Assembly: GCA_037576215.1 (NCBI GenBank)
Contig: JBANDB010000002.1
Span: 620,001 to 684,000 of the forward strand
DNA: 64,000 bases
Direction: 5' to 3'
Source of the DNA: Armillaria gallica
Taxonomy: Eukaryota; Basidiomycota; Agaricomycetes; Agaricales; Physalacriaceae
Shown here: positions 46,981 through 57,439 of the stretch, piece by piece
Position numbering within the stretch: position 1 is the stretch's first letter
Layout of the letters: each line of letters opens with the position of its first letter
Notes under the pieces: model-generated
What the model was told of the DNA's origin: nothing
What the model saw: only the letters and a program-made list of their open reading frames with translations
Database searches by the model: none
Translations under genes and position numbers: made by a program

Positions 46981-47052
46981 AGGGATTAAACCAGCAGGTA
47001 TCATTCTCAAGCCCTCACAACTGTAGAGCTTGTTCATCTCGTTTACTTCACT

Positions 47053-47976
47053 ATGTTCACTCAGATCTCTTTCGCTGCTCTCCTCGCTGTACCTCTCCTT
47101 GCGAGCGGCGCGGTCATTCCTGTCGTCCTTCCCCGTGATGATATTACGGGCAGGCAGGTTATTACCATCTCCCCAACCCTTCCCATCCTTCTCCGCGACA
47201 ATGGCGCTGTTATCAAGGGCAGACAGGTCGTTACGATCTCCCCGACCATTCCCATCCTTCCGCGCGACAATGGCGCTGTTATCATGGGCAGACAGGTCGT
47301 TACTATCTCCCCGACCCTTCCTATTGCACTTGCAGCGCCTGTTGCGCCGATTGCGCCGACCGCGCCGATTGCACCTGTTGCGCCTCTCGCACCCATTGCA
47401 CCCATTGCCCCGACTGCCCCCATTGCTCCGACCGCACCTATCGCGCCTCTCGCACCTATTGCGCCTGTTGCCCCGACCGCGCCTATTGCGCCTCTCGCGC
47501 CTCTCGCACCTATTGCACCAGTTGCCCCGACCGCACCCATTGCTCCTGTAGCTCCTGTTGCGCGCAGGCAGGTTATTACGATCTCTCCGATCCTTTCTGG
47601 CCTCCTTCCCCGCGACAATGGTGCTGTTTTCATGGGCAGGCGAGCAGTTCCCGCTCCTATTGCGCCTATTGCTCCGACCGCACCTATTGCGCCTCTTGCA
47701 CCCATCGCACCCATTGCCCCGACCGCACCGATTGCACCTCTCGCACCTATTGCACCAGTTGCCCCGACCGCACCGATTGCTCCGACCGCGCCTATTGCCC
47801 CTGTTGCGCCTCTCGCTCCCATTGCACCGATTGCTCCGACCGCTCCCATTGCGCCTCTCGCGCCTATTGCACCCATTGCCCCTACCGCACCGATTGCTCC
47901 TGTAGCTCCTGTTGCGCGCAGGCAGGTTATTACGGGCTCCCCGGTTATCTCCCCAGTCCTTCCCCGTGGAGAATGA
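47053..47976 (+). CDS. Secreted Ala/Pro-repeat protein 2
   Basis: A single-exon gene of 307 residues. The signal peptide, the three [10 protein letters not shown] units, the central [20 protein letters not shown] joint and the C-terminus [20 protein letters not shown] are all as in protein 1. Differences are almost only whole-codon gains or losses in the [12 protein letters not shown] runs and loss of an LPI triplet in the first unit. This is typical of slippage or unequal exchange in a repeat that is kept in frame. The promoter and 3' flank are also nearly identical, so the two genes are recent duplicates. Confidence 0.85.
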   Translation: MFTQISFAALLAVPLLASGAVIPVVLPRDDITGRQVITISPTLPILLRDNGAVIKGRQVVTISPTIPILPRDNGAVIMGRQVVTISPTLPIALAAPVAPIAPTAPIAPVAPLAPIAPIAPTAPIAPTAPIAPLAPIAPVAPTAPIAPLAPLAPIAPVAPTAPIAPVAPVARRQVITISPILSGLLPRDNGAVFMGRRAVPAPIAPIAPTAPIAPLAPIAPIAPTAPIAPLAPIAPVAPTAPIAPTAPIAPVAPLAPIAPIAPTAPIAPLAPIAPIAPTAPIAPVAPVARRQVITGSPVISPVLPRGE

Positions 47977-48640
47977 TTTTGTTAGTAACACTCTTTCAAG
48001 TTAATTATACGCTCACATTTTATTCAAACAGAACGGCCATCGGCCTTCAAGGGACTAGAGAAAGCTTTGCAAATCAGAGTGTTTGAGTGAACAAGTAAAT
48101 AGATCGAGAAAAAAATATTGCTGGATAGTAGCAAATATGCCAATGACTATCAGAAATTTCCCTAATTTAGAGTTTCCTACATTGACCTGTTTCGTGAAGA
48201 CATCGCTATTACGACATCCTTCATCGTCTGCAGGCTTTTTCAGCTCACGCATTGCATGTGCAGGACGGCAGAGGAACTCGAGAGTTCTCGACAAGATGGA
48301 ATACGCGATTTTTAACGGGCGCATGGGAACGTCTTAGCGGTCAAGTTCATCGTGGAGCCGTAGTACATCATCTCACTTGAGCTCGTACATCAGTCTTCGA
48401 AATCCGAGTTAAGATGAGCTACGAGTTAGTGGCGACGACGACAGCACCTTATTAAATGCGATGTCGGACATTCTTCTGCTTCAGTACATGATACTTGTTG
48501 TCGAACTGGATCCTTTGTGGGCGCCAATATAGAACCTGCATCAAGTGGGGATTCGGGACACGACAAAGACACAGCCAAGCACATGTAGGGAAAGTCCTAC
48601 AGAAAGGTCCACAGCGCCTTCGGGCAATAATCATACATGT
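47977..48640. other. 3' flank of Ala/Pro-repeat gene 2
   Basis: Matches 42448-43075. An 89-codon minus frame at 48055-48324 is not conserved in the other copy. No gene is called. Confidence 0.45.
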
Positions 48641-48650
48641 CCGCTCATCG

Positions 48651-49240
48651 CGTGGCCGAGTAATGGACGTTCTGATACAATGTACTATAATACACCCAAT
48701 TGTCGACCCAGTCATCCTCACCGTCATATTCCCAGGTCGTGATATCGACGATCTCGCAGATGAACTGCTCCGCACTTTCCTCGAGGGTATAGACTAGAAG
48801 AAAGCCTCGTGTCAATGAACGATCAAAGAGAGCAAACTTCGGATACACACCTTGGCAAGAGTTTATCACGGGCCAAGCAAAGTTCCTTGTAGTCTGCGTG
48901 AATAGTAAGTAAAGAAAAATCGTGGATCATGAAAGAAGACGCGCATACCAATCTCATGTGTCACTTTGTCGACATACCCACAGGAGAAGGGGTCACGCTT
49001 GCCTGGCTTCCAGCCTTTCCAGTCATACCCGTCGACGAACACAGGCTCCCACTGACATTTGTTATATGGCCATTGAGAAGGGCACTTGAATCCGCACACG
49101 GACCGTTCGAAGCTAATCAGAATCGGAAGAGAAGGGAAGAGAAGATGGGAAACGTAGTACGTCATCCAGGCAAGGACAGTATTCTGAGACGTTTGTTGGA
49201 CAGTGCTTGTCCGTTCTTGGTCAGGTCCAAGAAGGTCCAA
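48651..49240 (-). pseudogene. Cysteine-rich secreted protein relic 2, no signal peptide
   Basis: Exons 2, 3 and 4 are recognisable. Exon 2 is open (SVCGFKCPSQWPYNKCQWEP), exon 3 has lost three of its four cysteines (DYKELCLARDK), and exon 4 encodes LEESAEQFICEIVDITTWEY and a GEDDWVDNWVYYS end. The 5' part of exon 1, including the signal peptide and start, has been deleted and replaced by sequence that normally lies further upstream (GAATTCACGGGATGAC); the join is at about 49245. The protein could not be secreted even if made. Confidence 0.85.
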
Positions 49241-50856
49241 GAAAGCTTCCATGGAGCGGTTGCGAGAAATGATATGGCGGTTGTCATCCCGTGAATTCGT
49301 TGGTCGTCGTCCAAGGCGATCTTTCCCAACTTGACGACGAGCCAACCGCAGGTGTCTCGTACTGCATATGCGGGTCCCAACGACCACCGATTCAAAAGGA
49401 CGATTGACGATGATCATGTTCGCTCGGTGGTGTCTCGCGTTCCGATTGATAAGACCATCTTGAATCCGGAAAGAGCCGTCTCGTCAGCGTTCGAAACTTG
49501 GCACTACAGGTGAGTGTTGCCTTCTGCATGTCGTTCCCTATCCATGTCAAGCTCTATTCGAAGGCAGTGAGCGCTGATTTCAAGGCTCATTAGGAAATAT
49601 GTTGGTGGACTCTATGAGCGGTGGAACTTCCGATACAAAAATGCGAGTATATGAAGAGAGAGATTGAGCATCGCTGTTCTTCGTTTCTGATCAGTATCTT
49701 ATGATTGAAAACAGTGTATCATTCTTGCTTACAGTGAACGAGAAATAGTTTAGTCGGCTGCGCGACCTGAACAGATTCTGCTGCTCCTAGGCTTAGGCTG
49801 AGAGTCGTCACTAGAGTAGTATTATGAATAAATCAGGATCATCTAAACCAAGGGAAGAGTCGTATACCAGAGAAGCCTGTGTGTCAGCTTGAAACCATAC
49901 GGCCCTGGGAATGGCAGCGCAACCCACTGCATTCTTTGTATCGGTCAAGAGGTATCTTCAGGCGCATCCACGCGGCACTGAATCATAAAGATGGTTGAGA
50001 AACCTTCAACATTCAGTTCGGGACGTCTTCGCTCTTCAAGACGGCCATTATATCCGACGATGTTGCTACAGAAGTTGTGGACGTACAGATAATTCTCAAG
50101 ACCGCGCTAGTTGGAAAGGCGGGCCCTAGAATAGAGAGAGAGGAGATTTTGAAAGGAAATGGATGTCGAAGGCTCGGGATCGGAGGTAAACAGAGGGTGT
50201 GACGTAACGACTCCCGTTTCTTTCCTTCCGCCACCATCAGGGTGCTCATCGCTGGCAACAATGACCTCTATCACCTCGCCATTGCTACAACAATGGTTAT
50301 CTCCTTCTTGCTGATGCCGATGAAGAGCTGGCGCATCAAGTATCTTTTGCCAACGTACCTTCGGTTCCTATTTGGCTTGCGAGATTTTCGTACGGCAAAG
50401 ACATCCCCATTGTGATTATTCGCAGATGACGACCGTGAATGTCTCGTCCTGGGATGACTTATGACTTGGTCCGATGTCCATGTCCTCAATAGATGTATTC
50501 GCTCTTGGATGAAGTTCAACAACTGTGCGTTTGTATTGTGCGTACTTGCTCATCAATGTGTTTCCTCAAAAGCTAACTGTCAGGCATTGGATGGTAATTT
50601 TCCATTCCAGTCGCAAAGGCCTACATTGCTACCACATCATCCCTGGCTTCGTAGATTTTCAAGGACTGAATGATGTGTGATGGTGAGGTCGTTCGATTAC
50701 CATGTTCTACTCATGCTGATCTGTGCTTGCAGGAACGTTGTCACCATACCCTCAACGTCAACGTCGGCCTCTTCGAGAGCGTTTCGGCAACGTGCCAGTG
50801 TGATTTGGCCCTTTCATTATTTCAGCGCGTTCCCGGTCTCGCTTTTCTAAAGATAG
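49241..50856. other. Upstream flank and module C copy 5
   Basis: Bases 49300-49560 match the upstream flank of the cysteine-rich gene, and 49590-50856 is a close copy of 44160-45390. No intact gene is seen. Confidence 0.45.
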
Positions 50857-52264
50857 ATGTCGATGACTGTTGTTTATTGTAAAGGCAAAGAATACCAGGC
50901 ATGGTACAATGTTGCCATCAGTTCCGATACCCTTTGGATAGCGCACGGCAGCCTAGGTTAGTCATCTTCAATACTTGCCGAAATGTCCGTCTTATCGATA
51001 ACTTCTCCAGGGCCATCCCACGACTACCTCCTCCCCCTCTCGGAGTTCTGTATCCCAGTTATCGTCTACGACGAAATCAGAAACTCCCACTTGGCACATC
51101 TCCCATCAAAACCTTCGTTCTGCTCTATCAAACTCTTCATCGATAAACTAGTCAACCTCCTGGAACACTTGCGCATCCAAGACAGGTTCGACTTCTTTGA
51201 TCATTCATTGGGCGGGATGCTTGGTCTAGAGGTGGATGTGCAAAGGCAGTCAGAGGGATTGCATGACTCCATGTTGACCAACTCGTTGACGGGTATAGGG
51301 AAACGGAACCACGTTAACTTGGGAGTTGATTAAGGCCTTCCCCAGATGATATACATAAAGGGCTGGCTGTCGGCGTGGCGGACGGGCAAACACTAAGAAG
51401 CACGTATGTCTCGTAGACCCGTGGCCGGGAGAGCTGGTGTACTCGACAAACCATGGATTCATCAGCGGACATCTCGGATGTGCGTGAGTTGTACCTCTCA
51501 TTATCTTTCTATATACTGATGATGCCCCTTACAGATCTACCGGACATGGATTATCGTTGATCCTGCTGACCATGTTTGTGTTTCGGCCTTTGTGATCAAT
51601 GGGCGAGTGGATACCGCTGAGGACTTCGTCGTCGAGCCTATATATCCTATAGGCGTGGTGGTACTAATCACTCAGTCGTTGAACTCTTAAATGAGTTCGC
51701 TCTTGTTCGCTGAGACATGACTTGTATCCAGCTAAGTATGGCGCCATTCTTTGCGTCGCTGTTTTGCCAGAAAATGATGGATGAAAGTACCCGAATACAG
51801 AAATCGTGAAACGTTCCTTCTCGTGCCTTGGCTTCTAAGTCTCGCCACATGCTTCGAAGTTCGAAGTACATATTCGGCTATTCATGACGAGTCATAGGTT
51901 ATATGTTCAACCAACACCACTTCGACATCGCTACGAAGGCATCAGAAGAGTCCGGCAGTCTGGACCATGAATGGCTTATGTTTGATGCCAAAGCTTCAGA
52001 TCACGGTATCTCCTTTCTCTCGACGCTACATTGCATAGAATTGGTCTCTTCCGAATAGGACCACCATCCAGCGAATCACAGGCGAGGAATATCAATCACT
52101 ACCCAATACGCAAGGCCTTCATAAAACATCTTCCCAACAACCTTGTGACCGTTTATGTTTGCCCGAACGAGCCCATTCACCAGTCGGAGAAGGCTGACGC
52201 CGTGATCAGGGACTATTTTCGACTGATGCTAGCTTGCTCGGTTCCCCGCATCATGAAAGCATAG
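50857..52264 (+). pseudogene. Proline-iminopeptidase-like hydrolase relic 4, best N-terminal half
   Basis: This copy has the longest open part. Exon 1 (50857-50956) and, after a 54-base intron (50957-51010), exon 2 stay open for about 140 codons through PSHDYLLPLSEFCIPVIVYD, LFIDKLVNLLEHLRIQDRFD and the elbow DHSLGGMLGLEVDVQRQ. The nucleophile Ser is kept but the preceding Gly is Asp and the Trp is Leu. The frame ends after KRNHVNLGVD. Later pieces of the C-terminal half persist (INGRVDTAEDFVVEPIY) before stops. It is inactive as a full enzyme; a short N-terminal product is possible but would lack the Asp and His of the triad. Confidence 0.82.
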
Positions 52265-52402
52265 CCAGTGAACGACGCTTGATGATTCCTGACCGCGTCA
52301 TACGCGTCATTCGTTCCTCTCACTCGACCTGGACACTCATGCTGCACCTGCATTTTTGTTTCTACTCCACGACTGATGCCCTGGGAGGACGACTCGGAGA
52401 GC

Positions 52403-52410
52403 TATAAATG
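52403..52410 (+). promoter_or_regulatory. TATA box of Ala/Pro-repeat gene 3
   Basis: TATAAATG lies 73 bases upstream of the ATG, followed by the shared AGGGATTAAACCAGCAGG context. Confidence 0.7.
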
Positions 52411-52475
52411 AGGGATTAAACCAGCAGGTATTCTCAAGCCCTCACAACTGTAGAGCTTATTCATCTCAGTTCACC

Positions 52476-53285
52476 ATGTTCGCTCAGATCTCTTTCACTA
52501 CTCTCCTGGCTCTACCTCTCTTCGCCAGCGGCGCGGTTATCCCTGTCGTCCTACCTCGCGATGATATTATGCGCAGGCAAATTACGATCTCTCCAGGCCT
52601 TCCCCCCCTCACCTGCAACAACGGTGTTCTTCTTAAGGGCAGACAGATTCTTACGATCCCTCCGATCCTTCCCTGTATTCCTCTCTTTCCCGCTCCTCCC
52701 GCACCTGTTGCACCTCCTGCACCCGTTGCGCCTCCTGTACCTATTGCACCTGTGGCTCCTCCTGCGCCTGTTGCACCTGTAGCACCTGTTGCACCTCCCG
52801 CACCTATCGCACCTGTCGCTCCGCCCGCACCTGTTGCGCCTGTAGCTCCTCCCGCACCTATCGCACCGGTTGCTCCTCCCGCACCTATCGCACCGGTTGC
52901 TCCTGTAGCACCACCCGCACCTATTGCACCGGTCGCTCCTGTAGCTCCTCCCGCACCTGTTGCGCCTATTACACCGGTCGCGCCTCCTGCGCCTGTAGCA
53001 CCTGTAGCGTCTCCCGCACCTATTGCACCGGTTGCTCCTGTCGCGCCACCCGCGCCTGTTGCGCCTGTTGCTCCTCCCGCACCTATTGCACCTGTCGCAC
53101 CTACCGCACCTATTGCACCTGTTGCGCCTCTCGCACCTATTGCACCAGTCGCTCCCGTAGCTCCGACCGCACCCGTTGCACCCCCTGCACCTATTGCACC
53201 AGTCGCTCCAGTCGCTCCGACGGCACCTATCGCACCTGTCGCCCCGACGGCACCGGTCGCACCTGTGGCACCCGCTGGACAGTGA
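52476..53285 (+). CDS. Secreted Ala/Pro-repeat protein 3, diverged
   Basis: A single-exon gene of 269 residues with the signal peptide [20 protein letters not shown]. The first RQxTISP unit is kept ([13 protein letters not shown]), the second is altered ([16 protein letters not shown]), and the third, central and C-terminal units of proteins 1 and 2 are missing. The remainder is one uninterrupted run of [16 protein letters not shown] and APTAP ending PVAPAGQ. It has two cysteines (TCNNG and PCIPL) that the others lack. It is the most diverged of the three, and its repeat favours Pro-Pro over Leu- and Ile-containing units. Confidence 0.83.
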   Translation: MFAQISFTTLLALPLFASGAVIPVVLPRDDIMRRQITISPGLPPLTCNNGVLLKGRQILTIPPILPCIPLFPAPPAPVAPPAPVAPPVPIAPVAPPAPVAPVAPVAPPAPIAPVAPPAPVAPVAPPAPIAPVAPPAPIAPVAPVAPPAPIAPVAPVAPPAPVAPITPVAPPAPVAPVASPAPIAPVAPVAPPAPVAPVAPPAPIAPVAPTAPIAPVAPLAPIAPVAPVAPTAPVAPPAPIAPVAPVAPTAPIAPVAPTAPVAPVAPAGQ

Positions 53286-54110
53286 TTATGTCGGTAGCAT
53301 TGTCTTTCAAGTTAATCATACGCTCACATTTTATTGAAACAGAACCGCCATCGGCCTTTAAAGGACCAGAGAAATTTCCGCGAATCAGAGTGTCAAGTAA
53401 ATAGATCGAGAAAACAATATTGCTAGATAGTAGCAAATATGCCAATGGTTATGGAACATTTCGGGCTTTCTCGTCCTTCAGAGTCTGCTGCGTTGATTCA
53501 TAACTCACTGACTGTGACTGTCTCCGACATTGCAAGTGATCTATCAAACGAGGACGCTATGTTCTTTGGCATTTATCGGACATGGCCTTATGTTGTACAG
53601 GTACCAACAACCGTACACTCGCAGTCGAGTAGAACTCGGCTATGTATATGGTATGCAACGTAGGTCCATTGCACTCTACTTGCCCATCAATCTCCAAGAC
53701 ATTACCGAGCTCTTTCGCAGTCAATCCCTTCCAGTTCATTCGGAATCAAGTTTCTTGCATATTTCGGACTGCAGACAGCTCAGCTAGAGTTCCTTTTCTC
53801 CTCTGTCTCGATATGTGCGCTCGTGACCCACCTGACAATGTACTAGGTCCCAAGAGCGAAGTTACATGGCCATCTTTGAGGCGACTTCCAGGTGTGTGAT
53901 TCGTTCAGTCATCCTTTACGTCGTGAATGAGCGAATGATGGTTTTATCTGAAACGTGCTGGGGGTGCTTATTTGGCTCCCTGATCTTGCGCTCGACTGCC
54001 CATTTGTAGTCTGTAATTGACCATTATCAGCTTAGAAGTGCCTCCTCCTACACATACACCCGGAATCCGCCGTGCCAAATAATCCGAAATCGTATATGCG
54101 TGTCTTAAGT
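53286..54110. other. 3' flank, short unassigned frame and module B piece
   Basis: Bases 53286-53450 match the other 3' flanks. A 60-codon minus frame at 53557-53739 (MNWKGLTAKELGNVLEIDGQ) abuts a plausible intron (GTACCTGTA to AACATAG) but continues into stops; it may be an exon of a lost gene. Bases 53757-53990 are a module B piece similar to 3040-3170. Confidence 0.35.
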
Positions 54111-55405
54111 TTAACTCTGTGTACTGCTCTCCGACCCCGCTTCTAAGTCCGGTCTTAGGCTTGAATATGTGTCCCGTCCAGATCCGGTGCTCAATTCGTT
54201 GTCATTCTGCGAACTTGACTGACCCCCGAATCGAAGTGACGAGGTCGTGCCACTTCCGTTCCAGGAGTCATCCGAGCGCGCATGCCCTGCTGCGACGCGG
54301 CCGACCAAAACTGTAGGCGCGATTCCCTAGTTGTAGAGGAGAGGTTGTAGGTGTGACAATAAAAAAAAGACGAAATGTGTTGGACGTACTCTTATCGCAA
54401 TGGCAAATTCTTCGATGTAAGCTCCGGCCACCTCATCACGAACTTCGAACACCAATAAGACGACTATCACAGCGGAGTAGAGAGATGCAGATTCTACGAG
54501 CATCTCTATCACGCGATGATACACGCGCATCCCTGCGACACCACCCAATCTCAGAATACGATACACGATAAGAATCGTGCACCACAGAAAGGTCGCTAAT
54601 ATAAGCGAGGAATATAGGACGGCCCAATTGACAACGTTCTTGGTGTATAGGGCTCGGGGTGACATATTTTCAGGTCGAAAAGCCTCGTAAAAAGCTATGA
54701 TCCCTCTGCTGACTGGATAACATTAGTGTTGATAAGTGATGAAATTATTGGGCCAATGGTTAAAAGTCGTACTTATTGCCAAGGTACTGCAAGCGATCGG
54801 AACGAGCACAACGCACCACGACCGACCCCAGACAATCCAACAGCGCCATATCTATAGAACTTCATAAGCCAAGACTCCTCCTCAAGAAATCATAATCCCT
54901 TACCAAGGTAGCGTCAGCAAGAAATGTGCTCAGAATTGCATCTATTCCCCCAGTCAATGTGATCGGAGCGCCAGGACTGAATTCATATGCCGTCCAAAAT
55001 GTTTTATCATTTTTGATAAACATTGAGCAAACAATTGTCCAGTCATAGTAGAGGCCCACGGTCGCCAGAAGATACAGAAGAAGGATAAGAACAAGAAGAT
55101 GTCTGTTATTCTGGGTTTTTTCCCTCGAGGCTGGTTACGAGTCAGAGAGAAGAACGTCAAAGGGAATGAAATGCATGTCGTACCAATGCTAGCCCACAAG
55201 GTGACAGCCATTACACCGGTGTAAATTCCTTCAGGAAAGAGGTTTGATCGGTCACCTCCCTAGGTGAATTTGATCCCTTCTCACCGTGTAATGATGCATG
55301 TAGCATTACCCTGTTAAACTGTGAGTCTAGATTAAGAAAAATGTCCTTGATCTGGCTGTCGCTTAGATTTGGTACAACAGTCCCGGGATATGTCGCGGCG
55401 ATCAT
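54111..55405 (-). CDS. Orphan 7TM protein (member 11)
   Basis: All six exons are open from the ATG at 55403-55405 to the stop at 54111, with GT donors throughout (intron 3 GTAAGG, intron 4 GTACGA). The protein starts MIAATYPGTVVPNLSDSQIK, has GIYTGVMAVTLWASI as first helix, GGIDAILSTFLADATLIW, WRCWIVWGRSWCVVLVPI, ILATFLWCTILIVYRILRLGG, then GRVAAGHARSDDSW and a Ser/Gly-rich tail. The loop after the fourth helix is shorter than usual (RPENMSPRAL). It is separated from the main array by the triplicated segment and keeps the TATA-like element. Role unknown. Confidence 0.87.
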
Positions 55406-55479
55406 GACCGTGAAGAGCCAGCGAAGACAAGTCTCGGAGGGAGGATGGAATTTTGCCCCATTGCCGAGCCATCAGCTTA

Positions 55480-55486
55480 TTATATA
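55480..55486 (-). promoter_or_regulatory. TATA-like element of 7TM member 11
   Basis: TTATATA lies 75 bases upstream of the ATG. Confidence 0.45.
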
Positions 55487-55489
55487 GTA

Positions 55490-56590
55490 GATTGATAATG
55501 CCGCAGGATCAGACCAAATCCGTGACGATGCAACGCGCAGGCGATGTCAATACATTCAAATCAATTATTGGCCGATGGGGCTGTGATAATGGCTTGTTCT
55601 AGCATCTGATGTGGGGATCAATTCTTCAACGGCATTGGCAAGTAAAAAGAAATTTCAATTACTAGCACCTCATTTGTTTTCTGAGGATCGCGTGTAAAAG
55701 TCCATTGGTTGGAATTCGAACCGAGGCGCGCACAAAATAATGCCTCAAAATTTGTTCTGATGAGTGGAGTGGTGAGTTCGAGCCTTTCAGGGGTATCCGA
55801 GAAGCATGGAACACTGGGACAAGAAGGACGAAAATCTAGGCGTGATATCGCGGCAATATCGGGGAGACAGCCGCTGCAAAAGTAGTTGACCGAAATTCTT
55901 GTACTACCTCCATCGGCGATTGCCGGACCGGGCCGCAATGGACCGTGTCTTCTCGATTTGGACATCAACGCTTTGGCAATTCTATTTTTGTACTGACTCG
56001 CACGGTGTCCTAATTTTTTTTGAGCCTTAAAAGAGAGGTAGCTCCCTCTTTATCTGACATAGGTGCGATTTCCAGAGGTCTTCCATCTCTTGCTGCTTTT
56101 TTGTTGTTGCCATTTATCAGACATTTTAGACCCGCCTGTGCAAAACGTGTTACTAACTATCAAGTGGAGCATGACGCTATGCTGATCCCATTTGCCAGTC
56201 AGACACAGGTTCGTGAGGCTCAATATGATACTGATGGAAATACGCTCGCCGTAGTGCTTATTTGTTATGCAGCCTTCTTCGTGAAGATTCCAACACGCTA
56301 CTAGAAATCCTTCATCGATGATCGCCTGCAGCTGCGGTCGAGGGTTTTTGCGTGCACTGCAAATACAGACTGGGAGTGGACCCCTTAGTTTTCGAGCCTC
56401 GACGAGATGGAGAGCAGGAGGAGGTAGTGCTTGGATGGTCGTGTTTTACGGTGTTTCTTTCAAGCTGCCGGCAGGACTCGAGAAAAATCAAGTCAAAATC
56501 CATTCTGAGATCAAATGGAAAACGTCCTACGAAAAAGTACAATAATCGTACATGTCCGATGTCCGATGTCCGAGCCAAGATAGCTTCACG
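55490..56590. other. 5' flank of member 11 and unrecognised sequence
   Basis: The flank ends with the CGATTTGGACATCAACGCTT block at 55954-55973. Beyond it a 94-codon plus frame (56020-56304, MSLKREVAPSLSDIGAISRG) and a 75-codon frame (56318-56545) have no recognisable domain. I see nothing else supportable. Confidence 0.35.
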
Positions 56591-56594
56591 TTGC

Positions 56595-57333
56595 CTAGTA
56601 ATAGACGTTCCAATAGGAAGAGCTATAATACACCCAATCGTCGACCCAGTCCTCCTCACAGTCGTCTTCCCAGGTCGTGATATCAACGATCTCCTCGAAG
56701 AGGGCGCAGATGAACTGCTCCGCAGCTTCCTCGAGAGTATATACTAGAAAGAAAAGCCCTTTGTCAGTAAACGACCAGAGAGAGTGACTTGAGATACGCA
56801 CCCTGGCAGGAGTTACAGTTGTCATGGGCCAAGCAAAGGTCCTTGCAGTCTGTGAGGTAATATGAGTAAATAGAAACCCTAGACGATGAAAGAAGGCACG
56901 CGTACCAATCTCATAGGTCACCTTGTCGACATACCCACAAGAGAAGGGGTCACGCTTGCCGGGCTTCCAGCCTTTCCAGTCATATCTGTCGACGAACACA
57001 GGCTCCCATTGGCACTTGTTGTACGGCCATTGGGTGGGGCACTTGAATCCGCACACGGGCTGTTCGAAGCTAATCAGAATCGGAAGAGAAGCGAGGGGAA
57101 GATAGGAAACGTACATCGTCCAGGCAAGGACAGTATTCTGGGACATCTTTTGGACAGTGCTTGTCCGTTCCTGGCCAGGTCCACGATGGCTTCCAGGGAG
57201 CGTAAGAGCCATTATAGTTCCTTTTTTGGATGGTAGTGCTTTCTGCTACCGGCTGGCGAGCGGTAATGGTGCCGGAGAGGCCGGGAACGATGAGAGCAGC
57301 GAGAGGGACAAGGGCGGCGAGTGAGAAGCGCAT
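56595..57333 (-). CDS. Small secreted cysteine-rich protein
   Basis: Four exons: 57115-57333, 56906-57059, 56802-56849 and 56595-56743, giving 189 residues. The ATG at 57331-57333 opens a clear signal peptide (MRFSLAALVPLAALIVPGLSG). The mature protein has Cys-rich blocks KHCPKDVPEYCPCLDD and CGFKCPTQWPYNKCQWEP, a basic KGWKPGKRDPFSCGYVDK, then DCKDLCLAHDNCNSCQ in a 48-base exon, and an acidic, aromatic C-terminus (DDCEEDWVDDWVYYSSSYWN). It has thirteen cysteines in the mature part by my count. It does not fit the hydrophobin spacing or any effector family I know. The two broken copies at 43.1 and 48.7 kb show that this is the surviving member. Secretion is well supported; function is not. 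Confidence 0.85.
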
Positions 57334-57430
57334 GATGATGAACGAGTAAGATGTGAGAATGAGTGGTACAGAAGTAGATAGACGAGGGTGGAGAGTCAAT
57401 CTGGAGAATATAGCCCTCTCTTTACAGCCT

Positions 57431-57437
57431 CTTTATA
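57431..57437 (-). promoter_or_regulatory. TATA box of the cysteine-rich protein gene
   Basis: TATAAAG on the minus strand lies about 100 bases upstream of the start codon in the context GTATAAAGAGG. Confidence 0.5.
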
Positions 57438-57439
57438 CA

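Larger units (their letters stand above)
39400..53440. repeat. Three tandem copies of a 5.4-5.6 kb segment
   Basis: The same order of parts recurs with constant spacing: hydrolase relics begin at 39811, 45391 and 50857; Ala/Pro-repeat genes begin at 41488, 47053 and 52476; broken cysteine-rich genes lie at 43.1-43.5 and 48.7-49.2 kb. Copies 2 and 3 are nearly identical over long runs (for example 45204-45416 and 50670-50882), while the third copy ends before the cysteine-rich gene. Confidence 0.85.

Noticed and set aside
39400..53440. CRISPR-like or satellite interpretation of regularly spaced repeats
   Set aside because: The repeats are multi-kilobase gene-bearing units in a eukaryotic context, not short spaced repeats.
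56595..57333. Hydrophobin or cerato-platanin identity for the cysteine-rich protein
   Set aside because: The cysteine spacing does not follow the eight-cysteine hydrophobin pattern, and no cerato-platanin motifs are present.
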